Shown here piece after piece: positions 15,591 through 23,371 of a DNA stretch of 24,991 bases (positions within the stretch are counted from its first letter, which is position 1; every line of letters starts with the position of its first letter). Source of the stretch: CAZDAM01 sp964503595. GTDB lineage: Bacteria > Muiribacteriota > UBA6191. Under the pieces are notes generated by a model. That model was not told the DNA's origin. It searched no databases and worked only from the letters and a program-made list of their open reading frames with translations. The translations under genes were made by a program, and so were the position numbers. The stretch spans positions 1-24,991 of the forward strand of contig CAZDAM010000050.1 of assembly GCA_964503595.1 (NCBI GenBank), read 5' to 3'.

Positions 15591-16882
15591 GAAACGATTT
15601 CACCCAGAAGACTCTGGGAAGTGCTATCCGTAATTTTCACCAAAAAGCGCTTGCCCAGCATGCTGGGATCTCCGGAAAAAAGCACGGGCATACCGTTCTG
15701 CCCCTTGCCTTTCAGCATGTTGTCATCCCGCCGGCTGATCGCCTGGGCAGAAAGGAAAAACTCCTGTCCCACAAACTCCGCATACCGCTTCGTCTGAACC
15801 TCTCTTTGCACGTCCACCATACGCTTCAGGCGCTCTTTGCGAACCTCTTCCGGCAAGGAACCTTCCATCGCAGCTGCTTTGGTGTCTCTTCTTTCCGAGT
15901 AGTAGAAAAGAAAGGCCGTTTCAAAACGAACCTCTTTTAGAAGGCTGAGAGATTCCTGAAACTCCTCCTCGGTTTCTGTCGGAAAACCACAAATCATGTC
16001 TGTGGAAAGACAGGCTCCGGGAACCTCGCGCATGGCCGATACCAGTTCCAGATAGCGTTTCCGGTCATAACCTCTTTTCATGGCAGAAAGAACCCTGGAA
16101 CTTCCACTCTGGGCCGGAATATGAAACCAGGGACAAAGATTGTCATATCGCGCCACAATATCCAGAATCCGGTTTTCAAAAAGAACGGGATGGGAAGTCA
16201 GAAAACGAATCCAGACATCTGGAAAGCGGCTTGCAACCAGATCCAGAAGATCGGCAAAGCGCATTTTCTCGTGCCTCCAGGAATTGATGGTCTGGCCCAG
16301 AAGAGTGACTTCCGTAATTCCGTTTTGTACCTGAGAATGAATCTTTGAGATGATTTCTTCCGCTGACGTGTTGATTTCCCGACCCTTTACGGACGGCACG
16401 ATGCAGTAGGTACAGTTGAAATTACAGCCCGTCTGAATCGGCATATAGATGTGGTTATTGGAAACTTCCTCACCCTCACTCTGATGCTCATAAACGGAAT
16501 AGTCCTCAAAGCGTCTGGCCGTCACATCTGCCAGAATCCGGCCAATGCCGGAAAGCTCCAGAGGAGTCACCAGAAAATCAATCTCGGGATGCTTCTGCAT
16601 CAGGGCTTCTTTCTGGGCAGCCACCATACAGCCCATCAGACCAATTTTCTTTTCCCCTTTGCTTCTGCGCTTCTGGGGAAGCAGATGCTCCAGGCGGTTC
16701 CACACTTTCTGATCGGCCTTGTCTCTGACCGTACAGGTATTCAGGATCACAACCTCGGCCTCGTCCGGATCCCTGGTCAGCTCATAACCCGCTCCCGTGA
16801 GCATCTTGCCCACCGTCGAGGATTCATACTCATTCATTTGACAGCCGTAGTTGATGATACAGGCCAGATTGCGACGCATCAT
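15587..16882 (-). CDS. miaB: tRNA-2-methylthio-N6-dimethylallyladenosine synthase MiaB
   Basis: A 431-residue radical-SAM methylthiotransferase that adds a methylthio group to i6A37 of tRNAs. The N-terminal UPF0004 domain supplies cysteines for the auxiliary 4Fe-4S cluster at C14 (NYGCQMNEYES), C50 (LNTCTVRDKA) and C85 (LMGCMVA). The radical-SAM cluster is C153-x3-C157-x2-C160 in TGCNFNCTYCIVP, followed by G-R-E and EVTLLGQ. A TRAM domain forms the last 65 or so residues. The NYGCQMNEYES and CNFNCTYCIVP wording fits MiaB rather than MtaB or RimO. ATG-ATG at 16882/16879 is chosen because GGGGGGAAGG lies just upstream; a GTG at 16918 would extend it without a good site. It overlaps recJ by 4 bases. 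Confidence 0.95.
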   Translation of the reverse strand: MMRRNLACIINYGCQMNEYESSTVGKMLTGAGYELTRDPDEAEVVILNTCTVRDKADQKVWNRLEHLLPQKRRSKGEKKIGLMGCMVAAQKEALMQKHPEIDFLVTPLELSGIGRILADVTARRFEDYSVYEHQSEGEEVSNNHIYMPIQTGCNFNCTYCIVPSVKGREINTSAEEIISKIHSQVQNGITEVTLLGQTINSWRHEKMRFADLLDLVASRFPDVWIRFLTSHPVLFENRILDIVARYDNLCPWFHIPAQSGSSRVLSAMKRGYDRKRYLELVSAMREVPGACLSTDMICGFPTETEEEFQESLSLLKEVRFETAFLFYYSERRDTKAAAMEGSLPEEVRKERLKRMVDVQREVQTKRYAEFVGQEFFLSAQAISRRDDNMLKGKGQNGMPVLFSGDPSMLGKRFLVKITDSTSQSLLGEIVS

Positions 16883-16931
16883 GAGCCTTCCCCCCAAATA
16901 GAAATCGTGGAACACCACAAAAAAGGCTGCT

Positions 16932-16937
16932 ATTATA
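16932..16937 (-). promoter_or_regulatory. -10 element upstream of miaB (possibly shared with metF)
   Basis: Perfect TATAAT on the minus strand, 50 bases before the miaB start; on the plus strand the overlapping hexamer (16931-16936) is TATTAT, facing metF. No strong -35 is visible on either side. A symmetric -10 could fire both ways across this 89-base divergent gap. Confidence 0.4.
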
Positions 16938-16971
16938 CCGCAAATTCATTCAAAATCGGAGCAGAGGCTCT

Positions 16972-17847
16972 ATGCTCTTTCGCGAGAAGCTCAATCAGAA
17001 AGCTTTCACCCTCACTCTGGAAATCGATCCCCCCCGCGGTTCCGGTGTCAAAAAAATCCTCAAGGAAATCGAACCCCTCATCCCCCATGTCGATGCCCTC
17101 AATATCGCCTGCTGCCCGGTGGCTAAGCTCAGAATGGATCCTATGGCATTCGGTGCGATTGTCGCCCGGGAATTCGGAGTGGAAACCATCCTCCATATCA
17201 CCATGAGGGATATGAGCCTTTTAGGACTTCAGAGCTGGCTGATTGGCTGCGAAGCCCTCAATCTCAGTAATTTTCTGGTCATGACCGGAGATGCTCCCAA
17301 GCACAGCAACATCCCCGAAACCAAGGGTGTCTTCCAGGGGAATTCCATGGTCCTGATGAAGATCATGAAGAAAATGAATCAGGGACTTCATTCCGGTGGG
17401 GGAAAGCTCAACAAGAAATCCCGGCTTTACTTCGGCGCAACGGCAAATCCGACGGCCATCAATCTGATCAATGAAGCCAAAAAAATGCAGAAAAAGGTGG
17501 ATGCCGGAGCCAGCTTCTTTCAGACTCAGCCTGTCTTTCAGATGAGAACCGTCAGGGAATACCTCAAGGTAACAGAAGAAGTCACGGCTCCTTCCATCAT
17601 CGGCACCATGCTCCTGAAGGACTACGAATCCTCACTGTGGCTCAACCAGAATGTCCCCGGCCTTTTTGTACCCTCGGAAATTCTGGCCCGTCTGAAAAAG
17701 AACAATCATCAGGATGAGGCCCTTCAGGTAGTCACCGATTTTCTCAGAGACGGTCTCAACGAACTGGGCGGACTGCACCTCTTTCCCATGAATAACTACG
17801 GAGCCATGCGCGAGCTTCTGGCTGAACTCAAAACCCTGAAGGCATGA
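16972..17847 (+). CDS. metF: Methylenetetrahydrofolate reductase (MetF family)
   Basis: A 291-residue FAD-dependent TIM-barrel enzyme family that interconverts 5,10-methylene- and 5-methyl-tetrahydrofolate, supplying methyl groups for methionine. It opens with TLEIDPPRG, where Glu17 matches the catalytic Glu of MetF. HITMRDMSLLGLQS corresponds to the family's H-[IL]-T-x-R-D block and VMTGDAP to the (T/R)GD block. FGATANP and FFQTQPVF match the later GA-x-x-N-P and F-x-x-T-Q-x-x-F motifs. The PPRG form and length resemble the short MetF that in acetogens and others works with MetV; no metV is next door. GAGG lies 4 bases before the ATG. It overlaps the next gene by ATGA. Confidence 0.85.
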   Translation: MLFREKLNQKAFTLTLEIDPPRGSGVKKILKEIEPLIPHVDALNIACCPVAKLRMDPMAFGAIVAREFGVETILHITMRDMSLLGLQSWLIGCEALNLSNFLVMTGDAPKHSNIPETKGVFQGNSMVLMKIMKKMNQGLHSGGGKLNKKSRLYFGATANPTAINLINEAKKMQKKVDAGASFFQTQPVFQMRTVREYLKVTEEVTAPSIIGTMLLKDYESSLWLNQNVPGLFVPSEILARLKKNNHQDEALQVVTDFLRDGLNELGGLHLFPMNNYGAMRELLAELKTLKA

Positions 17848-18989
17848 AGCTTCGGGAAGTTGCCTCCTTCCTGGTTTTCAGGCTTTTCGGCTCCCAGATC
17901 CGCCTGCTCTTTCTGCCCTACCTCATGCTGGCTACAGGCCATGCTCTCCTGAACCTCTCCTACGCCCTGTTCTCCGGCATGGAGCAGGACTTTCTGGATC
18001 AGATTCAGTCAACTCATCCCCACGTTCTGATCCGGCCGGAATCCTCCTGGTTTGAAGAACCTGTCCCACTCCCGAAGACCCTGTCCACGAAACTCGATTC
18101 ATCGCGTGAGGTTTTTCTGACTCAGGCAATTCTAAGCCTCCCCCAGTTTGCCCAGGGAATCCTGCTTCGCGGAGTGGAACCGGTTCAAAACCAGGATCAT
18201 CTGACTTTCTGGCCGAGTCTGTGCCCTAAGATTTCCGGAGCCCTTCCCACCAACTGGCCCATGAGTCTGTTTGAGGATCTGAAAAAGCCCTGCAAAGCCG
18301 AAATCACGCTTCTGGACGGACAAACCCTGAGCATCTACCCTCAGCGCCTGTTTGAAGATTTCCATCTGCCGGAAAAACGATTTACGATCCATATCCCTCT
18401 AAAGCCCCTGCAAGAGACTTTTTTGGGGGAAAGCTGGTTCAATCTTCTGGAACTTCATTTAAAAGATGCCTCTGAAGCGGATGAGCTTGCCCGGCTTCTG
18501 TCCGGGCACCCGCTGACCCGGCATCACCGCATTCGCTCCTGGCAGGAGCAGTTTGCCGAAACCCTGAAACTGTTTGCGATTCAAAAAGATCTGCACTCTG
18601 TCATCTTCACCGGAATGCTGCTTTTCATTCTGATGAGTCTGAGCTCAAGTGTGTATCTGATTTATCTTCGTAAAAATCAGGAATTCAGAACTCTCCTGTG
18701 GCTTGGGATGAACCGGGGAATTCTGCTCCGGGCCCTTGGGCTGATCCATCTCTGCCTCTCCTTCTTTTCCCTGCTTCTTTCCGCTCTCATCTGGTGGGCC
18801 GCTGACTTCTATCTCAAGTCAAACCCAATCCCTTTGCCCCAATCCCTGTTCTACTCCCCTGTGCTGCCACTAAAGCCTTCAGTGGACTTCTTTGGCATCA
18901 CAGGCCTCATCCTGACAGGAGTTGTTCTTTTTACCGTACGTCGGGCTCAAAAAGAGCTCCCTCTTCCTGCCGAAGAAGAAGAGATATGA
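17844..18989 (+). CDS. LolC/LolE-like ABC transporter permease
   Basis: A 381-residue membrane protein with the layout of FtsX/MacB-type permeases: one N-terminal helix (about 20-42), a large periplasmic domain (about 45-245), then three helices (about 252-277, 300-325 and 348-370). The segment after helix 1, SGMEQDFLDQIQSTHPHVLI, matches the LolC/E pattern N-G-[FM]-[ED]-x-[DE]-[FL]-x(2)-[QR]-I-x(4)-P-H-V-x-I. The stretch before helix 2, IRSWQEQFAETLKLF, and the loop after it, KNQEFRTLLWLGMNR, match the family's W-x(2)-Q, E...L..L.....V and A-x-L.T-L-G-[AM] region. LolCDE moves lipoproteins from the inner membrane towards the outer membrane. No LolD ATPase is adjacent, so the partner must be elsewhere. 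It overlaps both neighbours by ATGA. Confidence 0.7.
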   Translation: MKLREVASFLVFRLFGSQIRLLFLPYLMLATGHALLNLSYALFSGMEQDFLDQIQSTHPHVLIRPESSWFEEPVPLPKTLSTKLDSSREVFLTQAILSLPQFAQGILLRGVEPVQNQDHLTFWPSLCPKISGALPTNWPMSLFEDLKKPCKAEITLLDGQTLSIYPQRLFEDFHLPEKRFTIHIPLKPLQETFLGESWFNLLELHLKDASEADELARLLSGHPLTRHHRIRSWQEQFAETLKLFAIQKDLHSVIFTGMLLFILMSLSSSVYLIYLRKNQEFRTLLWLGMNRGILLRALGLIHLCLSFFSLLLSALIWWAADFYLKSNPIPLPQSLFYSPVLPLKPSVDFFGITGLILTGVVLFTVRRAQKELPLPAEEEEI

Positions 18990-19771
18990 AATTTCTGCTT
19001 CTCTTCCTCGCTTTGATATTTCCTGGATTTTCTCTGGGAAACGGAGCAAACCCCAATGCCCATTTTCAACCAAGACTTCAATACCGTGAACGGGCCATGA
19101 CCCTTCTAAGCATTACTCTTTTAAACCGAAAATCAGACCCGGTCCGCTTCAACAACCCATTCATGACCCAGGCCCATTACCGTATCGGAACATTTTCCGG
19201 AGTACCTCTCCAGACGGTTGCAGTTCTTGAAAAAGACTATCAGACCGATGCCAGAGGAAAAATCCAGATCCAGCCAGCTCCGGATGGGAAAACAGAACTT
19301 AGAATTCAGGACTTCAGTCTTCCGATTCAGATTGAACCGGGCGAGAAAAACCTGATTCTCCTTCATCAGAATCATCAAGATACGAACCTTCCGTCCATCC
19401 TCTCCTCCCGAATCAGTACCCAGGGGCTGGAAAGCTCAGCCTTAAGAGCCCTTCATCAGGATCTGGTACAGGCCTCATCCCGACTGAAGAAACTTCTGGA
19501 ACAAAGAGATGGTTTTGCTGAGTTTCTGGACCCTGAATACCGTGACAAGAAAGGTAAAAAAGAAGATTTCACCGATTTTCTGATGCTCAAGCGCAAGGCA
19601 ATGGAGCAAATCCGGATTCAGAAATTTCATTTGAGAAAATTTCCCGAAAGAATTCTTATCACTCTGGAGGTGAGCTGGCAGGAAGGTCAGAAAAGCCAGG
19701 ATCTTGATCTGGAGCTTGATTTAAGCACCGCCCTCAAGCTCAAAAATTATCGGATTCTGAATGCCCCCTGA
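18986..19771 (+). CDS. Secreted protein of unknown function, coupled to the permease
   Basis: A 261-residue protein I do not recognise. It has a clear N-terminal signal peptide (MKFLLLFLALIFPGFSLG), then a beta-rich region (about 30-135) with I-T-L-L-N-R and P-V-R-F-N-N stretches. A helical, charged segment (about 145-205, with LEQRDGFAEFLDPEYRDKKG) and a final beta segment follow. There are no cysteines. Its ATG overlaps the permease stop (ATGA), so the two are likely translated together; the obvious inference is a periplasmic partner or cargo of the permease. The last 25 bases overlap the convergent minus-strand gene. Confidence 0.75.
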   Translation: MKFLLLFLALIFPGFSLGNGANPNAHFQPRLQYRERAMTLLSITLLNRKSDPVRFNNPFMTQAHYRIGTFSGVPLQTVAVLEKDYQTDARGKIQIQPAPDGKTELRIQDFSLPIQIEPGEKNLILLHQNHQDTNLPSILSSRISTQGLESSALRALHQDLVQASSRLKKLLEQRDGFAEFLDPEYRDKKGKKEDFTDFLMLKRKAMEQIRIQKFHLRKFPERILITLEVSWQEGQKSQDLDLELDLSTALKLKNYRILNAP

Positions 19772-21102
19772 ATCAACTCCGGCCCAGAAGGGCTCAGAAC
19801 CAGTTTTACCCAGCTGATCTCGTTCAGAAAAAATTCAGCATGGGAAAACAGGGCATCTCCGATTTCCTGACTTCTTTCCTGGTTCTGGTGCAGGGGACAG
19901 AGTACCTTGCCTTCTTCCACAAAATACCCTGGCCCCAAAGGGCAGAACCCCAGGGCTCCACGACTACGGCTGCTTGCACATTCCCGCTCCAGTTCCTTTT
20001 GTTTCTGAAAACGAAATGCCTTCAGGCGCTTTAGCAAAAAATCCCGGAAATCCTGAACAGAAAAAACGAGAGAACCCAGACCTGCATCTCCACCTTCCTG
20101 AAACTCTGAAACAGCCCCCAGACGAATTTTCAGATTTTCCTGCTCCCTTTTCAGTTCGAGCTTATGAGCCAGGAACGGAACGTTGAAGACAACGCTCCCG
20201 CTCATGACTTCAAAGGGAATCTTCTCCTGTCTCAAGATACCAAGCCACTCGTTCACGAGACGGGCTGACTCGCCCGGAGAATGCGCCTTAAGTCCAAGCT
20301 CAAGCCATTTAAAAGACTGTCCCTGATAGCTTCCCCACAGGTAGACAACTCCTTCAAGAGCCTCAAGAGAAGCAGCAAGCCGTTTCTTGTGGGGACCTTC
20401 ATAAGCCCCCAGAAAAAATTCATCCACAACCTCGGGCAAATGAAGCTGAAGGCAGAATGACTCCTGTTCACAGGAAAACAGCGGGGTCGTTTTCCAATCC
20501 ACCCCATCCTGGCGCAGATAAGTCAGATCAAGGCCATCCTGGACCCGCACCACCTGAACCCCGGCCGATTTCAGCTCAAGCTTCAGATTGTCGCCAGGAT
20601 CATCGGGAGTGAAAAGAATCTGTGGCCTGGCAGAACCATTATGGCAAAAAAACCATTCCTGCTGCTCCCGGCTACAGAAAACCGGGTTCGATTCACCATA
20701 GGAGAGAGAAAGAACCTCTCCGGAGTTGAGTATCGCCCTCTGTTCCGGGGAAAAACGCCTCAGAAACCCAGATGCGGTCCGCCAGGGAGCCAGAAGGCGA
20801 AATTTATGCCCATCCCACTCCCAGATCAGGTGTTCCTGACCAGCCAGCAGAGGCCAGAACCAGTTCGACAGAGCTCGGAAGGCCGGCTCATGGGATTTTC
20901 GAAAATATGCCCAGGCTGTCCCAGCCCTCAAGAAAGAAGCCAGCGGATCATGGGAATCCAGACGAATGGAGTTTTGAAGCGGCTTTTCAAAAGCCGGAAC
21001 GGGACGACTCTGCCCTTCTTCCAGAGAAACGGAAGTTTTGCCGCTTTTCAGAAAATGCAGAGAAGCCAGACAGACCAGGGCCAGTCCAACAAGAAAGCGC
21101 AA
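19747..21102 (-). CDS. Membrane-anchored protein of unknown function, coupled to maf
   Basis: A 451-residue protein without a family I can name. A single N-terminal hydrophobic segment (residues about 2-18, MRFLVGLALVCLASLHFL) would anchor or export it. The body has alternating beta and helical stretches with repeated W/F-rich motifs (WAYFRKS, WFWPLLAGQ, IWEWDGHKFRLLAPW), somewhat like DUF3352-type proteins (low confidence). Near the C-terminus, C387-P-L-G...Y...G-K-V-L-C402-P-L-H405 resembles the Cys/His signature in the pilin of this window. The start is TTG at 21102, supported by GAGGGG five bases upstream inside the end of maf and by the signal sequence directly after it; it begins one base after the maf stop. 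The 3' end overlaps the plus-strand gene by 25 bases. Confidence 0.75.
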   Translation of the reverse strand: MRFLVGLALVCLASLHFLKSGKTSVSLEEGQSRPVPAFEKPLQNSIRLDSHDPLASFLRAGTAWAYFRKSHEPAFRALSNWFWPLLAGQEHLIWEWDGHKFRLLAPWRTASGFLRRFSPEQRAILNSGEVLSLSYGESNPVFCSREQQEWFFCHNGSARPQILFTPDDPGDNLKLELKSAGVQVVRVQDGLDLTYLRQDGVDWKTTPLFSCEQESFCLQLHLPEVVDEFFLGAYEGPHKKRLAASLEALEGVVYLWGSYQGQSFKWLELGLKAHSPGESARLVNEWLGILRQEKIPFEVMSGSVVFNVPFLAHKLELKREQENLKIRLGAVSEFQEGGDAGLGSLVFSVQDFRDFLLKRLKAFRFQKQKELERECASSRSRGALGFCPLGPGYFVEEGKVLCPLHQNQERSQEIGDALFSHAEFFLNEISWVKLVLSPSGPELIQGAFRIR

Positions 21103-21103
21103 T

Positions 21104-21682
21104 TCAGCCCCTCAGACCAAGATTGGAAAGTTCCCGGCATAACCGGGCAACCGGAAGACCGACAACGTTATACCAGCAACCATCAATGGACCGGATAAAA
21201 GGGGCACAGAGTGAGTCCTGAATGGCATAGCCGCCGGCCTTATCCTGCCAGCTCTCTCCTTCAAGCCAGCGGTTCAAATCGGTTTCCTGCCCCAGATCAA
21301 AGCTCACCCGGGTTTCTTCTGCAGAGTTCAAAAGGAGATTTCCGGATGGATCCATAACCGCAAACCCGGTAAAAACGGAATGAGACTGCCCGAAAAGCTC
21401 TTCCAGCATGTCTCTCGCCACATCCTTTGAGGAAGGCTTGCCCAAAAGCCGCTGCCCCAGAGCCACCACGGTATCAAAAGTAAACAGCAGACCGCCTTCG
21501 GCTTCCGGCAAACGGTGAATGGTCCTGGCCTTGAAAGCTGCACTGAAGGTGACAAACTCGGCTGGATCCCCAAACCGGGCCTCCGGCTCGGAATCTGCCG
21601 TCAGAATCTGAAAGTTTTGATACAGAGCCTTAAAAAGCTCCTGCCTTCTGGGGGATGCCGAACCAAGAAAAACTGTACTCAT
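21104..21682 (-). CDS. maf: Maf-family nucleotide pyrophosphatase
   Basis: A 192-residue Maf/HAM1-superfamily enzyme that hydrolyses dTTP, UTP or modified nucleotides to the monophosphate as housekeeping. The phosphate-binding start V-F-L-G-S-A-S-P-R-R (4-13), the catalytic Asp70 in TFDTVVAL (usual ADTVV), LGKP (80-83), the M-L-x2-L-x-G-x2-H-x-V-x-T-G block (92-106) and DKAGGYAIQD plus NVVGLP near the end are all present. Length is typical. The ATG at 21682 has AGGGA about 8 bases upstream; an ATG at 21715 would start inside the rpsT terminator. It lies just past that terminator, so it is either read through or has its own promoter. The next gene starts one base after its stop. Confidence 0.93.
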   Translation of the reverse strand: MSTVFLGSASPRRQELFKALYQNFQILTADSEPEARFGDPAEFVTFSAAFKARTIHRLPEAEGGLLFTFDTVVALGQRLLGKPSSKDVARDMLEELFGQSHSVFTGFAVMDPSGNLLLNSAEETRVSFDLGQETDLNRWLEGESWQDKAGGYAIQDSLCAPFIRSIDGCWYNVVGLPVARLCRELSNLGLRG

Positions 21683-21704
21683 ATTCAGTTCCCTGAAATG
21701 ACCG

Positions 21705-21743
21705 TAAAAAACCATAACCCCCCGGAGGACTCCGAAGGGTTAT
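21705..21743 (-). terminator. Intrinsic terminator after rpsT
   Basis: The minus strand forms ATAACCC / GGGTTAT plus CGGAG-type inner pairing with one 2-base internal mismatch and a small loop, followed by a T-run. It starts 21 bases after the rpsT stop and just precedes maf. Confidence 0.85.
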
Positions 21744-21764
21744 CGTTTCAGGCTGATGGAAGCC

Positions 21765-22067
21765 TCAGGAAGCCTTGGGATTGAAGGCTGGGAGGGTATA
21801 GTCGGGAACGATTTTGTGAACCCGTGCCATCAGGCGACTCTTGTTACGAGCAGCACTATTGCTGTGCAGGATGTTTTTGGAAACCATTTTGTCCATCAGA
21901 CGAATGGTCGCAGGCAGAGTTGCCTTAACAGCTTCCATATCTCCTTCAGTGAGCATCTTGTTGATTTTTTTCTTAGCAGTACGCAGAGACGCCTTCAAAG
22001 CTGCATTTCTGGCCGTACGGCGAACAGTCTGGCGTGCGCGCTTGCGGGTTGACGGTGTATTTGCCAT
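21765..22067 (-). CDS. rpsT: 30S ribosomal protein S20
   Basis: A 100-residue, strongly basic protein that binds 16S rRNA early in small-subunit assembly. MANTPSTRKRARQTVRRTARNAA and the S-x-x-R-T-A-x-K-K...H-x-N-x-A-A-R-x-K-S-R-L pattern are diagnostic of bS20. It is slightly longer than the usual 85-90 residues because of a short C-terminal tail (PDYTLPAFNPKAS). AAAGGAT lies 8 bases before the ATG. It is a single-gene unit with its own consensus promoter and terminator. Confidence 0.97.
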   Translation of the reverse strand: MANTPSTRKRARQTVRRTARNAALKASLRTAKKKINKMLTEGDMEAVKATLPATIRLMDKMVSKNILHSNSAARNKSRLMARVHKIVPDYTLPAFNPKAS

Positions 22068-22108
22068 GAGAATTTATCCTTTCCATTTCACCTGAAACAG
22101 GATCGAGC

Positions 22109-22136
22109 ATTATAGCAGCGAGCCGCCCGTTGTCAA
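22109..22136 (-). promoter_or_regulatory. Consensus sigma-70-type promoter of rpsT
   Basis: Perfect TTGACA (22131-22136) and perfect TATAAT (22109-22114) separated by 16 bases on the minus strand. The predicted start near 22102 gives a leader of about 35 bases. The -35 begins 7 bases after the tgt stop codon. Confidence 0.9.
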
Positions 22137-22142
22137 GATCTC

Positions 22143-23255
22143 TTACAGTCTCGCTTCCCAGCTTTTCCTGAAATCCAGGAAACCGTCCTGAAGAATCGCC
22201 TCTCTCATTTCCGCCAGAAACGATCTGAAGAAAGCCAGATTATGCAAAGTCAGCAGACGGGCCCCGGTGTACTCCTGAGCCCTGAGCAGATGGTGCACGT
22301 ATGCTCTTGAATGATTTTCACAGGCATAGCACGAGCACTTCCCATCCAGCGGACTAAAATCCTGCCTGAAACGTGCATTCAAAAGATTCAGAGCCCCCTC
22401 TGAAGTGTAGGCCCTGCCATGGCGGGCAACTCTGGTTGGCATCACGCAGTCAAACATGTCTACACCGTTTTCCACGGCATTGAGAAAATCAATCGGTGTA
22501 CCAACCCCCATAAGGTAATGAGGGCGGGCCGGATCCAGATGAGAAGCCACTGACTGAAGGATTCTTTGCATGTCCTCCCTTGACTCCCCAACAGAAAGTC
22601 CTCCAATCGCAATCCCGTCAAACGGCTGAGACTGAATGAAGTCCAGCGACTCCCGCCGCAGATCTTCATGGACCCCCCCCTGAAAGATTCCGAAAAGGTT
22701 CTGATGCCCCTCATCTTCCTGATAAGCCGCAAGGGAGCGCAATGCCCAGCGGTGGGTGATTTCCATGGAACGGGCCACATAGTCCCGTGGAGCATCCCCC
22801 GGAGGACATTCATCAAAGGCCATCATGATATCAGACCCGATTTTACGCTGGATCCGAATGCAGGACTCCGGCTCAAACCTGTGCCTGGAGCCATCATAGA
22901 TGGAACGAAAAGTCACCCCGTCTGCATCGATTTTACGAAGTTCCTTCAGGGAAAAAATCTGAAATCCACCGCTGTCTGTCAGGATCACGCCCGGCCAGTT
23001 CATAAAGCGGTGAAGCCCGCCAGCCTCTTCAAGAATGTCCGTACCGGGTTTAAGGTAGAGATGGTAGGTATTCCCCAGAATCAGATCATAGCCAAGATTC
23101 TGGACGTCCTGGCTATCAAGGGTCTTCACCGTTGCCCGGGTTCCCACCGGCATGAAAACGGGAGTGGGAATCTTAAGATCACGAATCTTCAGAATTCCGG
23201 CGCGAGCGTGGGTTTTGGAGTCTTTGGCAATTTCCTGAAATCGAAGCTGTCCCAT
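22143..23255 (-). CDS. tgt: Queuine / preQ1 tRNA-guanine transglycosylase Tgt
   Basis: A 370-residue TIM-barrel enzyme that swaps guanine 34 for preQ1 in GUN-anticodon tRNAs, a step in queuosine synthesis. The nucleophile region is MFDCVMPTR (267-275, Asp269). The base-binding Asp94 is in LTDSGGFQIFSL. FGIFQGGVHEDLR (188-200) and AIGGLSVGE (216-224) are standard. The zinc site is C307-x-C309-x2-C312 with H338. Length matches bacterial Tgt (about 370-380). The start at 23255 (MGQLRFQEI) is where family members begin; an upstream in-frame ATG at 23348 would place the leader inside a terminator hairpin. No Shine-Dalgarno precedes it. No other queuosine gene is nearby. Confidence 0.96.
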   Translation of the reverse strand: MGQLRFQEIAKDSKTHARAGILKIRDLKIPTPVFMPVGTRATVKTLDSQDVQNLGYDLILGNTYHLYLKPGTDILEEAGGLHRFMNWPGVILTDSGGFQIFSLKELRKIDADGVTFRSIYDGSRHRFEPESCIRIQRKIGSDIMMAFDECPPGDAPRDYVARSMEITHRWALRSLAAYQEDEGHQNLFGIFQGGVHEDLRRESLDFIQSQPFDGIAIGGLSVGESREDMQRILQSVASHLDPARPHYLMGVGTPIDFLNAVENGVDMFDCVMPTRVARHGRAYTSEGALNLLNARFRQDFSPLDGKCSCYACENHSRAYVHHLLRAQEYTGARLLTLHNLAFFRSFLAEMREAILQDGFLDFRKSWEARL

Positions 23256-23264
23256 AAGAGGCGG

Positions 23265-23292
23265 AGTATAACTGTTTCCCCCTGAATTTCCA
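23265..23292 (-). promoter_or_regulatory. Possible promoter of tgt
   Basis: TGGAAA (23287-23292), a 16-base spacer and TATACT (23265-23270) on the minus strand, with only 9 bases from the -10 to the ATG. The spacer length matches the rpsT promoter. Use of this site would make the tgt mRNA nearly leaderless. Confidence 0.4.
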
Positions 23293-23326
23293 CATCCAAC
23301 CCAATTCCTGGAAAACCCCGTAAACC

Positions 23327-23362
23327 AAAAGAGCCCTCCGATTTTCATCGGAGGGCTCTTTT
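23327..23362. terminator. Strong bidirectional intrinsic terminator
   Basis: A perfect 16-bp stem (AAAAGAGCCCTCCGAT and its complement) with a 4-base loop, ending in TTTT on both strands. It lies 9 bases after the stop of the small secreted helical protein and ends that unit upstream of tgt. Confidence 0.92.
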
Positions 23363-23371
23363 CAGCTTTTC

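Noticed and set aside
22671..22680. Run of eight C residues in tgt and seven-G runs in the giant gene (2612-2618, 3002-3008) as phase-variable tracts
   Set aside because: The tgt run encodes the conserved QGGV motif of an essential-type fold, and the others encode Pro or Gly pairs in frame. The tracts are short and there is no sign of length variation.
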